A stretch of 64,000 nucleotides of DNA from Streptococcus sciuri (GCF_024814375.1 NZ_JANUXX010000001.1:248001-312000), one strand, 5' to 3'. Shown: positions 37,128-49,050, numbered from the stretch's first letter. Notes: generated by a model from the letters alone, not told the origin. Program-made: numbers and translations.

Positions 37128-37922
37128 TTACAGCGTCATTTGGTTGTAAGATTTGCTAAAAGCATCTAGAATTTCTTGACTGGCTTCATTATAATCAACT
37201 GCTGTACTCAACTCACCATGTACAATGGTACGCTCAGTAGCTTCTGCATCAGTGCAGGTGACTAAAGTAACTTGACTTTTTCCTGCTTCGTCATCAATGA
37301 CTTCGATATGATCAGGGGTTACCGTCGTTATATCCGTAATCACATAGGTATAAACTTTTTCCTTATCTGTGAGGTAAATCTTCATGCCTTTTTTAGCTTT
37401 ATCAAGAGGAGAAAAAAGCATATCTGTTGAACCTGTTATCCCAAAAACATGGTGACTCGCAAGAGCATAATTATTCTCCCCACCCATCACTTGATTCTCT
37501 TTCATTGTACCTGCACCATAAGAAAGTTCGGTATTTCCGACACCTTTAAAAATCGGCAAATTGATTCCCACATCAGGAATGGCAATACCACCTATAACAG
37601 GCAACTGCTGCGCATCCATTTGTGCTTTTAAGATAGACTCTGCACTGATAGACTGTACAGAAGCAAAATCATAGGTTGTCTTCGCTCTCTTATTTTTTTC
37701 AATTGTTTTCTTACTGATTTTAGTAATCTGATACTTGTTTGTATTCATTCCAATCAGAAAATTTCGGATTGGTTTATTGAAAATCAACGCTAGTCCGACA
37801 AGAAGAAGGAGAATAAAGAGAGTAATCTTCAGCCCATTGATGATTTTTTTCACTTTTTTCGTTTTATGCTTTGTCATACTTGTTTTTTTCTTACTCCTCG
37901 CTAACTTCTGTTTCTTCCTCAC
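37128..37922 (-). CDS. srtA: Sortase A (class A), housekeeping
   Basis: SrtA cleaves LPXTG sorting signals and anchors surface proteins to peptidoglycan. The 264 residues have a basic N-terminus, a membrane helix at about 33-50 ([14 protein letters not shown]), and a sortase barrel with the catalytic His in ALASHHVFG, Cys in [16 protein letters not shown] and the following Arg. I accept the GTG at 37922, which overlaps the gyrA end by 32 bases, because the resulting RKKQK start resembles the N-terminus I recall for the S. pyogenes enzyme; ATG 37877 is the alternative. gyrA-srtA coupling is usual in streptococci. Confidence 0.92.
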   Translation of the reverse strand: MRKKQKLARSKKKTSMTKHKTKKVKKIINGLKITLFILLLLVGLALIFNKPIRNFLIGMNTNKYQITKISKKTIEKNKRAKTTYDFASVQSISAESILKAQMDAQQLPVIGGIAIPDVGINLPIFKGVGNTELSYGAGTMKENQVMGGENNYALASHHVFGITGSTDMLFSPLDKAKKGMKIYLTDKEKVYTYVITDITTVTPDHIEVIDDEAGKSQVTLVTCTDAEATERTIVHGELSTAVDYNEASQEILDAFSKSYNQMTL

Positions 37923-40335
37923 TTGCTACTAGGGCAAAAGTAACAATCTTAGCATCGTCTGCTAATCGCATCAACTTGACTCCTTGGGCACTACGACCTG
38001 TTTCAGAGATAGTAGCGACACTCATACGAATAACCACTCCTGTATCTGTAATCACCAGTAAGTCTTCATCACCAGAAACGGTAACAAGACCTGCCAAAAA
38101 GCCATTTCGTTCAGTAATATTAGCTGTCTTGACTCCTTGACCGCCACGATTTTTAGTAGAGTAAGCATCGGCTGGTGTCCTTTTTCCATAACCTTTTTCA
38201 GTCACAATCAAGACATCTTGATTATCTCGGATTGTTGAAACGTCAATCACTTGATCGTTTTCTCTTAGCTTAATCCCTCTAACACCTGCTGCTATACGTC
38301 CCATTACTCGTACATTCTCTTCTTTGAAACGAACAGCATAAGCCATACGAGTCCCAATAATAATCTCATCACTACCACTTGTTGTGACAACACTCATCAG
38401 CTCATCTCCTTCTTTGAGTGTCAGAGCTTTGAGTCCATTTTGACGGATACGTTGAAACTCTGCGACTGGTGAACGTTTTACAAGCCCCTGTCTTGTCGTA
38501 AAGAAGAAATACGACTCGTCTGCACTACTGTCCAAATTAATCATAGTCTGGACAGTTTCTCCTTCGTCTAAATGCAATAGATTGACAATTGGAATGCCTT
38601 TTGCACTGCGACCATACTCAGGTATTTCATACGCTTTCAGGTGGTAAACACGTCCAAAGTTAGTGAAAAAGAGCAGAGAGTCATGAGTATTAGTTGAGAC
38701 TAAATCCTTGACAAAGTCGTCTTCATTGACACCAGTTCCTTGAACACCACGACCACCACGTTTTTGCGCACGAAACTCATCTTGTGCTAAACGTTTAATA
38801 TATCCCTTATTAGAAAACGTAATCAACACATCTTCTTCTTCAATCAAATCCACATCTTCAAGCGTTAATACCTCACCAATCATGAGTTCCGTTCTGCGTT
38901 CATCAGCATACTTACGTTTAATCTCGTCCATCTCGTCTTTGATAATAGCAATCACACGCTCTGGTTTTGCTAAAATATCGGCTAAATCTACAATCAACGC
39001 AAGCAAATCATTATATTCAGATTGAATCTTATTGCGTTCCAAACCTGTTAAACGACGCAAACGCATATCCAAAATCGCTTGGCTTTGACGTTCAGACAAA
39101 TCAAAACGAGTTCTCAACTCAGCCTGTGCGATATTGTCCGTCTTGCTGTTGCGAATAATGCTAATGACTTCATCAAGATGATCAAGTGCAATCAGCAATC
39201 CCTCTAAGATATGGGCACGAGCTTCAGCACGTGCTTTGTCAAACGCCGTGCGACGAACAATAACTTCTTTTTGGTGTTCGATATAGTTATCAATAATTTG
39301 GCGAAGTGTCAAAATTTTAGGAACACCCTTTTCAATCGCCAACATGTTAAAACTGAAATTTGTTTGAAGCTGTGTCAGTTTAAACAAATTGTTTAGGATG
39401 ACACTGGCGGAAGCATCGCGTCTAATTTCAATAACCAAACGAACTCCCTCACGATTAGACTCATCTCGAACTGCAGTGATACCTTCAATGCGTTTTTCCT
39501 GTACCAAGCGTACAATATGCTGATGAACTTTTATCTTATTAACTCCATAAGGAAACTCTGTGACAACGATACGCTCTCTACCTGTTGATGTTATCTCAAT
39601 CTCAGTTCGTGATCGTAAAACAATAGAACCTTTTCCTGTATCATAGGCTTTGTAAATTCCAGAACGTCCCATAACCAAAGCCCCTGTAGGAAAATCAGGA
39701 CCAGGAAGTACTTCCATCAAATCACGAGTTGTCGCATCTGGATTATCCATGACCAGCTTGACTGCTTCAATAGACTCTGCCAAATTGTGTGGTGGAATGT
39801 TTGTAGCCATCCCAACAGCGATACCAGTCGCACCGTTGACTAAAAGATTTGGAAAACGTGCTGGTAAAACCAAAGGCTCACGTTCACTTCCGTCATAGTT
39901 ATCTTGAAAATCAACTGTATTTTTATTGATATCACGCAACATCTCAAGCGCAATCTTGCTCATACGAGCTTCGGTATAACGCTGAGCAGCGGGACTATCA
40001 CCATCCATTGAACCAAAGTTGCCATGCCCATCAACTAGCATGTGACGATAAGACCACCATTGTGCCATACGCACCATTGCCTCATAAATCGAGGAATCTC
40101 CATGTGGATGATATTTCCCCATGACATCCCCTGTGATACGAGCTGACTTTTTATGTGGTTTATCAGGCGTTACCCCTAATTCATTCATCCCATAGAGAAT
40201 ACGACGATGAACAGGCTTTAGACCATCTCTCACATCTGGCAATGCCCTTGCGACAATAACACTCATCGCATAGTCAATGAAACTCGTCTTCATCTCACTT
40301 GTTAAATTGACATTTACTAAATTTTTATCTTCCAT
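37891..40335 (-). CDS. gyrA: DNA gyrase subunit A
   Basis: GyrA carries the DNA-breaking tyrosine of the A2B2 gyrase that introduces negative supercoils. The 814 residues have the N-terminal breakage-reunion domain with the active tyrosine in [10 protein letters not shown] near residue 118, and a six-bladed C-terminal DNA-wrapping domain holding the GyrA-box QKRGGRG. The quinolone-resistance region reads [14 protein letters not shown], with the Ser and Glu that are wild-type at the usual resistance positions. Parallel ParC is excluded by the GyrA box. AAAGGA lies upstream of the ATG. Confidence 0.97.
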   Translation of the reverse strand: MEDKNLVNVNLTSEMKTSFIDYAMSVIVARALPDVRDGLKPVHRRILYGMNELGVTPDKPHKKSARITGDVMGKYHPHGDSSIYEAMVRMAQWWSYRHMLVDGHGNFGSMDGDSPAAQRYTEARMSKIALEMLRDINKNTVDFQDNYDGSEREPLVLPARFPNLLVNGATGIAVGMATNIPPHNLAESIEAVKLVMDNPDATTRDLMEVLPGPDFPTGALVMGRSGIYKAYDTGKGSIVLRSRTEIEITSTGRERIVVTEFPYGVNKIKVHQHIVRLVQEKRIEGITAVRDESNREGVRLVIEIRRDASASVILNNLFKLTQLQTNFSFNMLAIEKGVPKILTLRQIIDNYIEHQKEVIVRRTAFDKARAEARAHILEGLLIALDHLDEVISIIRNSKTDNIAQAELRTRFDLSERQSQAILDMRLRRLTGLERNKIQSEYNDLLALIVDLADILAKPERVIAIIKDEMDEIKRKYADERRTELMIGEVLTLEDVDLIEEEDVLITFSNKGYIKRLAQDEFRAQKRGGRGVQGTGVNEDDFVKDLVSTNTHDSLLFFTNFGRVYHLKAYEIPEYGRSAKGIPIVNLLHLDEGETVQTMINLDSSADESYFFFTTRQGLVKRSPVAEFQRIRQNGLKALTLKEGDELMSVVTTSGSDEIIIGTRMAYAVRFKEENVRVMGRIAAGVRGIKLRENDQVIDVSTIRDNQDVLIVTEKGYGKRTPADAYSTKNRGGQGVKTANITERNGFLAGLVTVSGDEDLLVITDTGVVIRMSVATISETGRSAQGVKLMRLADDAKIVTFALVASEEETEVSEE

Positions 40336-40465
40336 GAGTAGCTATCCTTTATGTTACTACCATTAGTATACCATATTTTCTCTTAATTTCCTTTATTTTT
40401 ATTGATATACTCCGAACATTAAAAGAATTATGGCAGAACACAAGCAACACTTTTCTGAAAGTTAC

Positions 40466-40536
40466 TTGTGATATTTTTATCATTTTCCAATTTTTTCACC
40501 TTTCCTAGTGACATAGTGCTTTGAAAGTGCTAAAAT
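40466..40536 (+). promoter_or_regulatory. ldh promoter with candidate Rex site upstream
   Basis: GTGACA at 40508 and TAAAAT at 40531 are 17 bases apart. Upstream, TTGTGATATTTTTATCA at 40466-40482 keeps the left half (TTGTGA) and TCA of the Rex consensus, a weak but plausible Rex operator at about -65. Confidence 0.5.
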
Positions 40537-40583
40537 AAATGGGTATGGGATTTTCCCCAGAATAAATTTAAGGAGATGTTTAG

Positions 40584-41576
<993 letters not shown>

Positions 41577-41640
41577 GGTCTAATTCAGTAAAGAAAAAAC
41601 CTGAGGTTGTTTCTTTGTTTGTTTGTTTTTCTAGATTACC

Positions 41641-41681
41641 ATCAAAAAGTGAGTTGATTATCCGTCAACTCACTTTTTGAT
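41641..41681. terminator. Bidirectional terminator between ldh and nox
   Basis: ATCAAAAAGTGAGTTGA and its perfect inverse are separated by 7 bases, with A and T runs on the outer ends, between convergent genes. Confidence 0.8.
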
Positions 41682-43049
41682 TTATTCAGCTGATAAAGCA
41701 GCCATTGTGATATAGTTATAAGGTTGATTGAAATGTGGTAAAAAGAAGAGATCTGTCAATGCTAATTTTTCGATAGTGACCTTTTCTTGAATAGCGAGAG
41801 AAAAGAGGTGAATAGCTAATGCAATATCATCGTAAGAAGCCATCTGACAACCTAAAATGACACGACTATCCTTATCATAGACAATCTTAATCGTCACTTC
41901 ATAGTTATCATGTTTGATAAAACCTGGTTTTTGCAAGTCTGTATAGGTTGTCTCAACAGCATTGTAGCCTGCTTGTTTCGCTTTTTCAAGCGTCAAACCT
42001 GTTGACACCATGTGAAAACCATAAATAGAGATACCATTTGATCCTTGAACACCAATACCTTCAAGTTCATGACCACAAGCATTGTGAGCTGCTACGATGC
42101 CTGTACGCACAGCATTTGAAGCAAGGGCAATATAGTTCACATCATCTAAAGAGTTATCATAGACAGTAGCACAGTCACCGATAGCATAAACATCTTTTAG
42201 ACTAGTTTCTTGTTTCTTATCAACCACCCATGCTCCATTTCGGAAAGTGTCAAGACGTCCTTTACCAAGTGCTGTATTTGGACGGAAACCAACTGCCATA
42301 ATAACCATATCGACATCAAAGATTTCTTTATCTGTCACAAGACGTTCAACCTTGCCATCCCCCTCCACTGATTGGACAGCTTGACCGTAAGCTAAACGAA
42401 TTCCGTGTTCTTCTAGGTTTTTACTCATCAAATCTGTTAGGTCACGATCATAGTAACCAACCATACAAGTTTCTGCGATATCAACAAGTGTTACTTCTTT
42501 ACCGATACGTTGGAAAGCTTCCGCTAATTCGACACCAATGTAACCTGCACCTACAACAGCCACACGATTGATACCTGGTTTAGCCAATTTTTCAATAACT
42601 TCTGCTGAATTTTGGTAAAGTTTTACAAATTGAAGATTTTCAAGAGTTGCTTTAAATTCATTTGAGCCTTCTTCAATTTCAACTCCTTTAATTGATGGAA
42701 TAACAGGCTGTGAACCTGTCGCTAAAATCAGTTTATCATAGGACTCAATATGCTCTTTACCATTGACAAGAGCTTTAACTTCTTTTTTATCAAAATCAAT
42801 ATCCAATACAGGAGACTCCATATACACCTTTGCCCCCATACTTTCTAATTGCTCTTTGTCTGAATAAAACAAACCTTCTGGTCCATCAATTTGTTTACCA
42901 ATCCAAAGTGCCATTCCACACCCTAGAAAAGAAATGTTTGAGTTTTGATCAAATGTAACAATCTCATTTTCTTCTCCGTAGTTACTAAGCATGGTTTTGA
43001 TAGCTGCTGTACCAGCATGATTTGTTCCAACAACAACAATTTTACTCAT
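41682..43049 (-). CDS. nox: NADH oxidase, water-forming
   Basis: Nox reduces O2 to water with NADH, giving aerobic NAD regeneration and oxygen defence. The 455 residues form a CoA-disulfide-reductase-like flavoprotein: FAD motif [11 protein letters not shown], redox cysteine C44 in [17 protein letters not shown] motif [15 protein letters not shown] and the second FAD motif [13 protein letters not shown] single active cysteine indicates the water-forming rather than the peroxide-forming type. A perfect palindrome overlaps its promoter. It competes with ldh for NADH. Confidence 0.95.
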   Translation of the reverse strand: MSKIVVVGTNHAGTAAIKTMLSNYGEENEIVTFDQNSNISFLGCGMALWIGKQIDGPEGLFYSDKEQLESMGAKVYMESPVLDIDFDKKEVKALVNGKEHIESYDKLILATGSQPVIPSIKGVEIEEGSNEFKATLENLQFVKLYQNSAEVIEKLAKPGINRVAVVGAGYIGVELAEAFQRIGKEVTLVDIAETCMVGYYDRDLTDLMSKNLEEHGIRLAYGQAVQSVEGDGKVERLVTDKEIFDVDMVIMAVGFRPNTALGKGRLDTFRNGAWVVDKKQETSLKDVYAIGDCATVYDNSLDDVNYIALASNAVRTGIVAAHNACGHELEGIGVQGSNGISIYGFHMVSTGLTLEKAKQAGYNAVETTYTDLQKPGFIKHDNYEVTIKIVYDKDSRVILGCQMASYDDIALAIHLFSLAIQEKVTIEKLALTDLFFLPHFNQPYNYITMAALSAE

Positions 43050-43083
43050 AATGAAATTCCTCTTTTCTACATCTTACAATGAC

Positions 43084-43112
43084 ATTATACCATATTTGTA
43101 AACCGCTTACAA
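43084..43112 (-). promoter_or_regulatory. nox promoter overlapped by a palindromic operator
   Basis: TTGTAA and TATAAT are 17 bases apart on the minus strand. TTGTAA-GCGGT-TTACAA (43096-43112) is a perfect 6-bp palindrome covering the -35 and spacer; its core TGTAAGCGGTTTACA resembles cre with one extra base, and its ends resemble a degenerate Rex site. Confidence 0.6.
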
Positions 43113-43142
43113 TATTTTTACATATCTTTTTCGAATGACTTA

Positions 43143-43172
43143 AAAAACTTCTCTCATTTGAGAGAAGTTTTT
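43143..43172 (-). terminator. Terminator of the nucleoside uptake operon
   Basis: AAAACTTCTCTCA and its inverse meet at a small loop and are followed by TTTTT, overlapping the stop codon of nupC. Confidence 0.75.
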
Positions 43173-44136
43173 ATTTAGATTTAATATAGTTAATACCATC
43201 TGCTTTTGGTGCTACTGCTTTTCCAAGAAAGACAGCCAAAACGATAATCGTTAGAACATACGGTGTAATTTGTAAATACACTGCCGGAATAGCTTTTAAC
43301 AGTGCTAGATTGCCACCGATAACGGCCAAGCTTTGCGATAAACCAAAGAAAAGACTAGCTAGCATAGCACCTATTGGATTCCATTTCCCAAAAATCATAG
43401 CTGCAAGGGCGATAAAGCCTGGTCCAGAGATAGTGGTTACAGCAAAATTACCTGAGATGGATTGTGCATAGATAGCCCCTCCCATACCTCCAAGTAAACC
43501 TGAAATGAGAACCCCCATATAACGCATGGCATAAACATTAATTCCAAGAGTATCAGCCGCTTGAGGATGCTCTCCTACCGACCGTAAACGTAAACCAAAA
43601 CGTGTTTTATAAAGGATAAACCACGCTAAAAAAGTAAAGGCAACCACCACATAACCAATAGCGCTGGTACCTGCGAAGAAAATATCGCCAATAATTGGAA
43701 TTTTAGTAAGTATTGGAAAATCAAATCTACCAAATGATTGCGTAATACTGTCTGTTTGTCCTTTATTGTAGATAACACGGCAAAGAAAAACAGCAAGAGC
43801 AGGTGCTAAAAGGTTGAGTACAGTACCACTGACAATATGATCAGCACGGAAATTGACTGTAGCGACTGCATGGATAACTGAGAATAAGAGCCCAACAATC
43901 CCACCAACTAACACACCTATCCATGGTGTAGAGCTGCCAAATATATCTGCAAATTCTAGATTAAAAACCACTCCAGAAAAAGCTCCCATGACCATGATAC
44001 CTTCTAAACCAACATTAACTACACCACTACGTTCTGAAAATGTACCACCAATACTGGTCAAAATCAAGGGGGTTGCATAAATTAAAGTTGTTGAGACTAA
44101 AAGTGATAATGTTGTAATTGACACTTTACTTACCAC
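43171..44136 (-). CDS. nupC: Nucleoside ABC transporter, permease
   Basis: A 321-residue integral-membrane subunit of the BPL_transp_2 (RbsC-like) permease family with about ten helices; GERSGVVNVGLEGIMVMGAF near residue 33 and GLNVYAMRYMGVLISGLLGG-like sequence near residue 205 are typical. Paired with the other permease and the double-domain ATPase it imports nucleosides bound by BmpA. It overlaps nupB by 11 bases and ends in the operon terminator. The substrate follows from the linked cdd, deoC and pdp genes and from the lactococcal BmpA-NupABC precedent. Confidence 0.88.
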   Translation of the reverse strand: MVSKVSITTLSLLVSTTLIYATPLILTSIGGTFSERSGVVNVGLEGIMVMGAFSGVVFNLEFADIFGSSTPWIGVLVGGIVGLLFSVIHAVATVNFRADHIVSGTVLNLLAPALAVFLCRVIYNKGQTDSITQSFGRFDFPILTKIPIIGDIFFAGTSAIGYVVVAFTFLAWFILYKTRFGLRLRSVGEHPQAADTLGINVYAMRYMGVLISGLLGGMGGAIYAQSISGNFAVTTISGPGFIALAAMIFGKWNPIGAMLASLFFGLSQSLAVIGGNLALLKAIPAVYLQITPYVLTIIVLAVFLGKAVAPKADGINYIKSK

Positions 44137-45187
44137 CTTTCATTTGTTTTTTGGACTTAATGAAACGCTCAATGATATAATGCGCACCGACAAAGAAAAT
44201 AATCAAAGCCGTTATGATGCTAACCAATTCTTTGGGAATTCCAGCGATTGTCATTCCTGATGAACCAACGCTAAGAAATGAGAAGAGAAAAGCTGAAAAA
44301 AGAATACCGATAGGATTATTTTGAGCAAGAAGAGCTACCGCCATACCATCAAAACCAATGGATACAGAACTTGCCTGCACAAAGACATTCTCAAAAGTTC
44401 CAAGACCGTAGACAACTCCACCCAAACCTGCAAATGCACCTGAGATAATCATTGATAAAATGATTGTACGTTTAGCAGACATACCTGCGTACTCACTAGC
44501 ATTTGGATTTAATCCAACCGAACGAATTTCAAAGCCAAGAGTCGTTTTATTGAGCAAGAACCAAATGATAATCATACCAATAATGGCAATAAAGATACCA
44601 ATATTCATCCGAGAGTGATTGGTCAATGTATCTAACCAAGCTGTCTGATAAGATACATTTTCAGAAACTTTTATACTAGAGTCCGCATTACGCATTATGC
44701 TTTTAGCAAAAAGATTTCGTATAACAGCATTGCCTGAGTAAAGAACGATATAATTCATCATGATTGTTACGATAACTTCGCTTGTCCCAAGATAAGCACG
44801 TAAAATACCTGGAATAGCTCCAATAATACCACCAGCAATCAACCCAATAAGGACTGTAGATATAATGCTCAATGGACGACTCATATCAGGATTTGACAAA
44901 CCAAACCATCCAGCAGCAATCCAACCAGCATAAGCTTGTCCTGGTAATCCAATATTAAAGAAACCAGCTCGACTAGCTACTGCAAAACCAAGTGCCACTA
45001 AAATAAGTGAACCCATACTTGTAAAAATTTCACCAATATCTTTAGCACTGCCAAAAGCCTTAGTAAAAAGTTCCTCATATCCCCAAATGGGATCATAGCC
45101 AAAGATAAACATAATAATAGCACCTAGAACGATTCCCAAGAATACTGAAATGAGAGGAACCGCAATTCGTTGAATCTGTTTAGACAT
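44126..45187 (-). CDS. nupB: Nucleoside ABC transporter, permease
   Basis: A 353-residue permease of the same family as its neighbour, with a longer N-terminal membrane segment and an extracytoplasmic loop near residues 165-200. FFNIGLPGQAYAGWIAAGWF near residue 75 and GLNPNASEYAGMSAKRTI near residue 225 mark the EAA-like region. It abuts nupA by one base (ATGA-type junction at 45187) and overlaps nupC, so the three ABC genes are translationally coupled. Heterodimeric permease pairing with NupC is expected. Confidence 0.88.
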   Translation of the reverse strand: MSKQIQRIAVPLISVFLGIVLGAIIMFIFGYDPIWGYEELFTKAFGSAKDIGEIFTSMGSLILVALGFAVASRAGFFNIGLPGQAYAGWIAAGWFGLSNPDMSRPLSIISTVLIGLIAGGIIGAIPGILRAYLGTSEVIVTIMMNYIVLYSGNAVIRNLFAKSIMRNADSSIKVSENVSYQTAWLDTLTNHSRMNIGIFIAIIGMIIIWFLLNKTTLGFEIRSVGLNPNASEYAGMSAKRTIILSMIISGAFAGLGGVVYGLGTFENVFVQASSVSIGFDGMAVALLAQNNPIGILFSAFLFSFLSVGSSGMTIAGIPKELVSIITALIIFFVGAHYIIERFIKSKKQMKGGK

Positions 45188-46713
45188 TACTCGCCTCCTC
45201 TTCCAACATTACCACCAGCCATCAAAATACCTAACTCTTTCTTATTTGTTTCAGTAGGTATGACGATACCTTGGATACTTCCATCATGGATAACAGCAAT
45301 ACGGTCTGAAAGATTGAGAATCTCATCCAATTCAAAGCTCACCACAAGTACTGCTTTACCTTTATCTCTCTCTTCAATCAGTCGTTTATGAATATACTCA
45401 ATTGCCCCAACATCTAAACCACGAGTTGGTTGGCTAACAATTAAAAGATCTGGATCTCGATCAAGCTCCCGCGCAATAATAGCTTTTTGCTGATTTCCTC
45501 CTGAGAATCCTTTTGCTGGTACTAATTCATTAGCTCCACGGACATCAAATTCCTTCATCAATTTACGAGCTTTTTCGTTGATATTACTGATATTAAGAAT
45601 ACCATGTTTACTCATTGGTTCTTTATAGTAAGTCTGCAATGCCATATTTTCAGCTAAAGTCATCTCAAGAACTAAACCATCACGGTGACGATCTTCAGGG
45701 ACATGCCCTACACTCAGTTCTGTAATTTTACGAGTTGTCAAATGGGTAACATCTTGTCCTTTGATAGCGATACTTCCTGATTTAATCTTTCTTAAACCTG
45801 TAATAGCTTGCACCAACTCGCTTTGACCATTACCATCAATTCCTGCGATACCAACAATCTCACCACCACGAACATCAAGATTTAACTGCTTAACAGCAGG
45901 CACACCACGGTTTTCATTAACCACTAAGTCTTTAATAGATAGGATAACGTCTTGTGGCTTTGCTGGTACTTTTTCTGCCACAAAGGAAACAGAATGTCCC
46001 ACCATCATCTCCGCTAAGTCTGCAGAACTGATACCAGCTACCTCAACTGTCTCAATACTCTTACCGCGACGAATAACTGTCACACGGTCTGCTACAGATC
46101 TAATCTCATCTAACTTATGCGTAATAAGGATGATAGACTTGCCCTCTTTGACGAGATTACGCATAATATCCATAAGCTCTGCGATTTCTGAAGGTGTCAA
46201 AACAGCTGTTGGCTCATCAAAGATAAGAATGTCAGCACCACGATAAAGTGTCTTTAAAATTTCAACACGTTGTTGCATCCCAACAGAAATATCGGACACT
46301 TTAGCATGAGCATCAACTGCCAAACCGTATTTTTTAGATAATGCTTCAATATCTTTGGTTGCCTGTTTCAGATCTAGCACTCCATTTTTTATAGTTTCTG
46401 TCCCAAGAATGATATTTTCAGCAACAGTAAAAGCTTCCACTAACATAAAGTGTTGGTGCACCATCCCAATACCAAGCTGAGAGGATTTTGATGGCGAATC
46501 AATTGTAACACGATTACCATTGATTACAATCTCACCACTAGTTGGTATCAACAAGCCAGCTAACATATTCATAAGAGTCGATTTTCCAGCACCATTTTCT
46601 CCCAACAATGCATGGATTTCACCCTTTTGAATGGACAAGTTGATATGGTCATTTGCAACAAAATCACCAAATTTTTTGGTAATTTCCTTCATTTCAATGA
46701 CATGCTTAGACAT
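45187..46713 (-). CDS. nupA: Nucleoside ABC transporter, double ATP-binding subunit
   Basis: The 508 residues hold two ABC domains, as in RbsA/MglA-type importers. Domain 1 has Walker A GENGAGKSTL near residue 38 and signature SVGMQQRVEIL; domain 2 has a degenerate Walker A (GIDGNGQSEL) and signature SGGNQQKAIIAREL. It energises uptake by NupB/NupC. A hairpin between bmpA and this gene probably lowers its expression relative to the binding protein. GGGAGA precedes the ATG. Confidence 0.92.
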   Translation of the reverse strand: MSKHVIEMKEITKKFGDFVANDHINLSIQKGEIHALLGENGAGKSTLMNMLAGLLIPTSGEIVINGNRVTIDSPSKSSQLGIGMVHQHFMLVEAFTVAENIILGTETIKNGVLDLKQATKDIEALSKKYGLAVDAHAKVSDISVGMQQRVEILKTLYRGADILIFDEPTAVLTPSEIAELMDIMRNLVKEGKSIILITHKLDEIRSVADRVTVIRRGKSIETVEVAGISSADLAEMMVGHSVSFVAEKVPAKPQDVILSIKDLVVNENRGVPAVKQLNLDVRGGEIVGIAGIDGNGQSELVQAITGLRKIKSGSIAIKGQDVTHLTTRKITELSVGHVPEDRHRDGLVLEMTLAENMALQTYYKEPMSKHGILNISNINEKARKLMKEFDVRGANELVPAKGFSGGNQQKAIIARELDRDPDLLIVSQPTRGLDVGAIEYIHKRLIEERDKGKAVLVVSFELDEILNLSDRIAVIHDGSIQGIVIPTETNKKELGILMAGGNVGRGGE

Positions 46714-46803
46714 ATCTTCTCCCTTTCAAGAAATAACAATTATAGTTCAGTAAAACACACCTATAGGCATGCTTTACTGAGATATAATTGTGATATACCT
46801 CAG

Positions 46804-46843
46804 CTTAGAAAAAAGCGATCTCTTAGACCGCCTTTCTTCTAAG
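46804..46843 (-). terminator. Intercistronic hairpin between bmpA and nupA
   Basis: On the minus strand CTTAGAAGAAAGGCGGTC pairs with GATCGCTTTTTTCTAAG around a 5-base loop; the inner GCGGTC/GATCGC stem followed by TTTTTT has terminator form. A second, weaker hairpin lies at 46747-46781. Partial termination would give more binding protein than transporter. Confidence 0.65.
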
Positions 46844-46848
46844 ATTAA

Positions 46849-47901
46849 TTATTTTTCGGGGATTTTGATATCTCCGTCAATAATTTTTTGCTTTGCTTCT
46901 TTGACAGCAGCGTTCGTATCTGCACTTGTGTTGGTAAGAGCAATATCTACACCGCCCACTTTCAGACCATAACGTGTAGTTTTTCCGCCAGGAAACTTAC
47001 CATCAAGTGTATCATCGGAAATCAATTGAACCGCTTTGCCAACTTCTTTGATAGTAGAAGCAAGAACAAAGTTAGATGTTTGTCCATCTTTAGATTTATA
47101 ATTACCATCTTCTTTTTGGTTACGATCAACACCAATTACCCACACTTTATCAGCTTCATTCCGACTTTCATTGATAGATTTAGCTTCACTAAAGACTCCT
47201 GTTCCAGAACCACCTGCTGCATGGTAGATAACATCTGCCCCTTCTGCATATTGAGCGGCTGCAATTGTTTTTCCTTTTGCTGCATCACCAAATGAACCAA
47301 CGTAATTAACTTTGACTTGAATAGTATCATCAACTGACTTAACACCAGCTTTGAATCCAGCTTCAAAACGGTCAATAACTGTACTTTCTTGTCCTCCTAC
47401 AAAACCGACCGTTTTTGTCTTAGTTGTTTTAGCAGCTACAATACCTGCAAGATAGGCAGCCTCATTATCTGCAAAAAGAACACTTGCAACATTATCTTTC
47501 TTCTTGATTTCGTCATCAATAAGGACAAAGTTTGTATCGGTATTGTTATCAGCGGCATCTTCAACAGCATCATGAAGTGCAAATCCGATACCAAAAATCA
47601 ATTGGTAACCACCTGAGACAGCAGTATCCAAGTTGTTGGTGTATTCTGATTCATTTGTTGATTGGAAATAATCATACCCTTTTCCCTTTTTGAGGTTATG
47701 CTTTTTTCCCCATGCTTGCAGACCTTCCCACGCAGACTGGTTGAATGATTTATCATCAATACCACCAACATCCGTAACCATAGCAACTTTTAAGCTACTG
47801 TTTGTGCTACTTGACTTCGCTTTATGACTACTACACGCAGCCAAGCCAAGTGCAGTAACCGCCGCTAGACCTAAACCGATAACCTTCTTTTTGTTCATCA
47901 A
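46849..47901 (-). CDS. bmpA: BMP-family nucleoside-binding lipoprotein
   Basis: A 350-residue substrate-binding protein of the Bmp/TmpC (PnrA) family. The signal peptide ends in the lipobox LGLAACSS with the lipidated Cys at residue 23, followed by a Ser/Lys-rich linker. The mature part starts VAMVTDVGGIDDKSFNQSAW, a hallmark of the family that contributes ligand contacts, and has the GVDRNQ segment near the C-terminal lobe. It captures nucleosides at the outer membrane face and hands them to NupBC. GGGAGG precedes the ATG. Confidence 0.93.
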   Translation of the reverse strand: MMNKKKVIGLGLAAVTALGLAACSSHKAKSSSTNSSLKVAMVTDVGGIDDKSFNQSAWEGLQAWGKKHNLKKGKGYDYFQSTNESEYTNNLDTAVSGGYQLIFGIGFALHDAVEDAADNNTDTNFVLIDDEIKKKDNVASVLFADNEAAYLAGIVAAKTTKTKTVGFVGGQESTVIDRFEAGFKAGVKSVDDTIQVKVNYVGSFGDAAKGKTIAAAQYAEGADVIYHAAGGSGTGVFSEAKSINESRNEADKVWVIGVDRNQKEDGNYKSKDGQTSNFVLASTIKEVGKAVQLISDDTLDGKFPGGKTTRYGLKVGGVDIALTNTSADTNAAVKEAKQKIIDGDIKIPEK

Positions 47902-47959
47902 AATGAACCCTCCCTAAAAACTAAAATACTGAAGTCTTACGACTTTGAATCTTTACAGA

Positions 47960-48361
47960 CTATGTTAAATCTGTAAACGAATATGGAAGTAACTCCTCGA
48001 CCGTCGTCTCGACCGTCGTCATACCATCTTCTGCAATCAAAATGACTTTAGCAGATGGAGCAAAAAACTCACTCATTACTTGGCGACAAGCGCCACATGG
48101 CGAAATTGGTTTGGCGGAATGACCATAAATAGCAATTGCAGATAACACTGTGCACCCCTCCGAAACAGCCTTAAAAATCGCAGTTCTCTCTCCACAGTTT
48201 GTCAAACCAAAACTGACGTTTTCAATATTGCATCCTGTAAAAACAGCATCACTTTTAGCTCTAACCGCTACTCCTATCGGAAAATGTGAATAAGGGACAT
48301 AGGCTTTCTCACTAGCTTTGATGGCTAACTCTACCAACTCCTTATCACTAATATCCACCAT
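47960..48361 (-). CDS. cdd: Cytidine deaminase
   Basis: Cdd hydrolyses cytidine and deoxycytidine to uridine and deoxyuridine. The 133 residues match the small tetrameric class, with zinc ligands Cys in [20 protein letters not shown] (the Glu being the proton shuttle) and the [12 protein letters not shown] pair. It overlaps the end of deoC by 14 bases and precedes bmpA, fitting a deoxynucleoside breakdown operon. Confidence 0.95.
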   Translation of the reverse strand: MVDISDKELVELAIKASEKAYVPYSHFPIGVAVRAKSDAVFTGCNIENVSFGLTNCGERTAIFKAVSEGCTVLSAIAIYGHSAKPISPCGACRQVMSEFFAPSAKVILIAEDGMTTVETTVEELLPYSFTDLT

Positions 48362-49013
48362 CTACTTTATCTCCAGATACTATATTGACTCCTGCAGATG
48401 TTCCGATACGCGTTGCACCAGCTGCAATGAATGCTTCTACATCTGCTAAACTACGAGCACCACCTGCTGCCTTAACTCCAACATTTGAACCTACCGTTTG
48501 ACGCATTAAAGCCACATCTTCTACCGTAGCACCATGTAATGAAAAGCCAGTTGATGTTTTCACATAATCCGCACCAGCTATTACAGATAGTTGACACGCT
48601 TTAACCTTTTCATCATTGGTCAATAAACATGCTTCAATGATGACCTTGACTAGCTTACCTCCACTTGCATCAACAACAGCACGAATATCCTCCTCAACTT
48701 CATCGTACTGTCTAGATTTGAGTTTTCCAATATTGATGACCATATCCACTTCATCGGCACCATTAGAAATAGCATCTTGCGTCTCAAAAGCTTTTGTTCG
48801 ACTTGTCGATGCTCCTAGAGGAAAACCAATTACCGTACAGACCTTGATATTACTGTTTTTTAGCTGTTCTTTAGCATAAGCCACCCAAGTTGGATGGACA
48901 CAAACACTTGCAAAATGATAAGCTTTTGCTTCATCGGTTAATTGTTTAATTTGTTCCTGTGTACTCTCTGGCTTTAGCAGAGTATGATCAATATACATAT
49001 TGACAGAAGTCAT
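48348..49013 (-). CDS. deoC: Deoxyribose-phosphate aldolase
   Basis: DeoC splits deoxyribose 5-phosphate into acetaldehyde and glyceraldehyde 3-phosphate, routing nucleoside sugar to glycolysis. The 221-residue TIM barrel has the Schiff-base lysine in [12 protein letters not shown] near residue 155, the [13 protein letters not shown] segment and the second lysine in [11 protein letters not shown]. It lies between the frameshifted pdp and cdd. With pdp broken, its substrate would have to come from another phosphorylase such as a purine nucleoside phosphorylase. Confidence 0.95.
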   Translation of the reverse strand: MTSVNMYIDHTLLKPESTQEQIKQLTDEAKAYHFASVCVHPTWVAYAKEQLKNSNIKVCTVIGFPLGASTSRTKAFETQDAISNGADEVDMVINIGKLKSRQYDEVEEDIRAVVDASGGKLVKVIIEACLLTNDEKVKACQLSVIAGADYVKTSTGFSLHGATVEDVALMRQTVGSNVGVKAAGGARSLADVEAFIAAGATRIGTSAGVNIVSGDKVDGGY

Positions 49014-49050
49014 AACGTCTCCATTTTTGTAATATCATCTTTTATCGAAA

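Noticed and set aside
43171..47901. A ribose or simple-sugar ABC importer instead of a nucleoside importer.
   Set aside because: The binding protein is of the Bmp/TmpC family and the operon includes cdd, deoC and pdp, which favours nucleosides.
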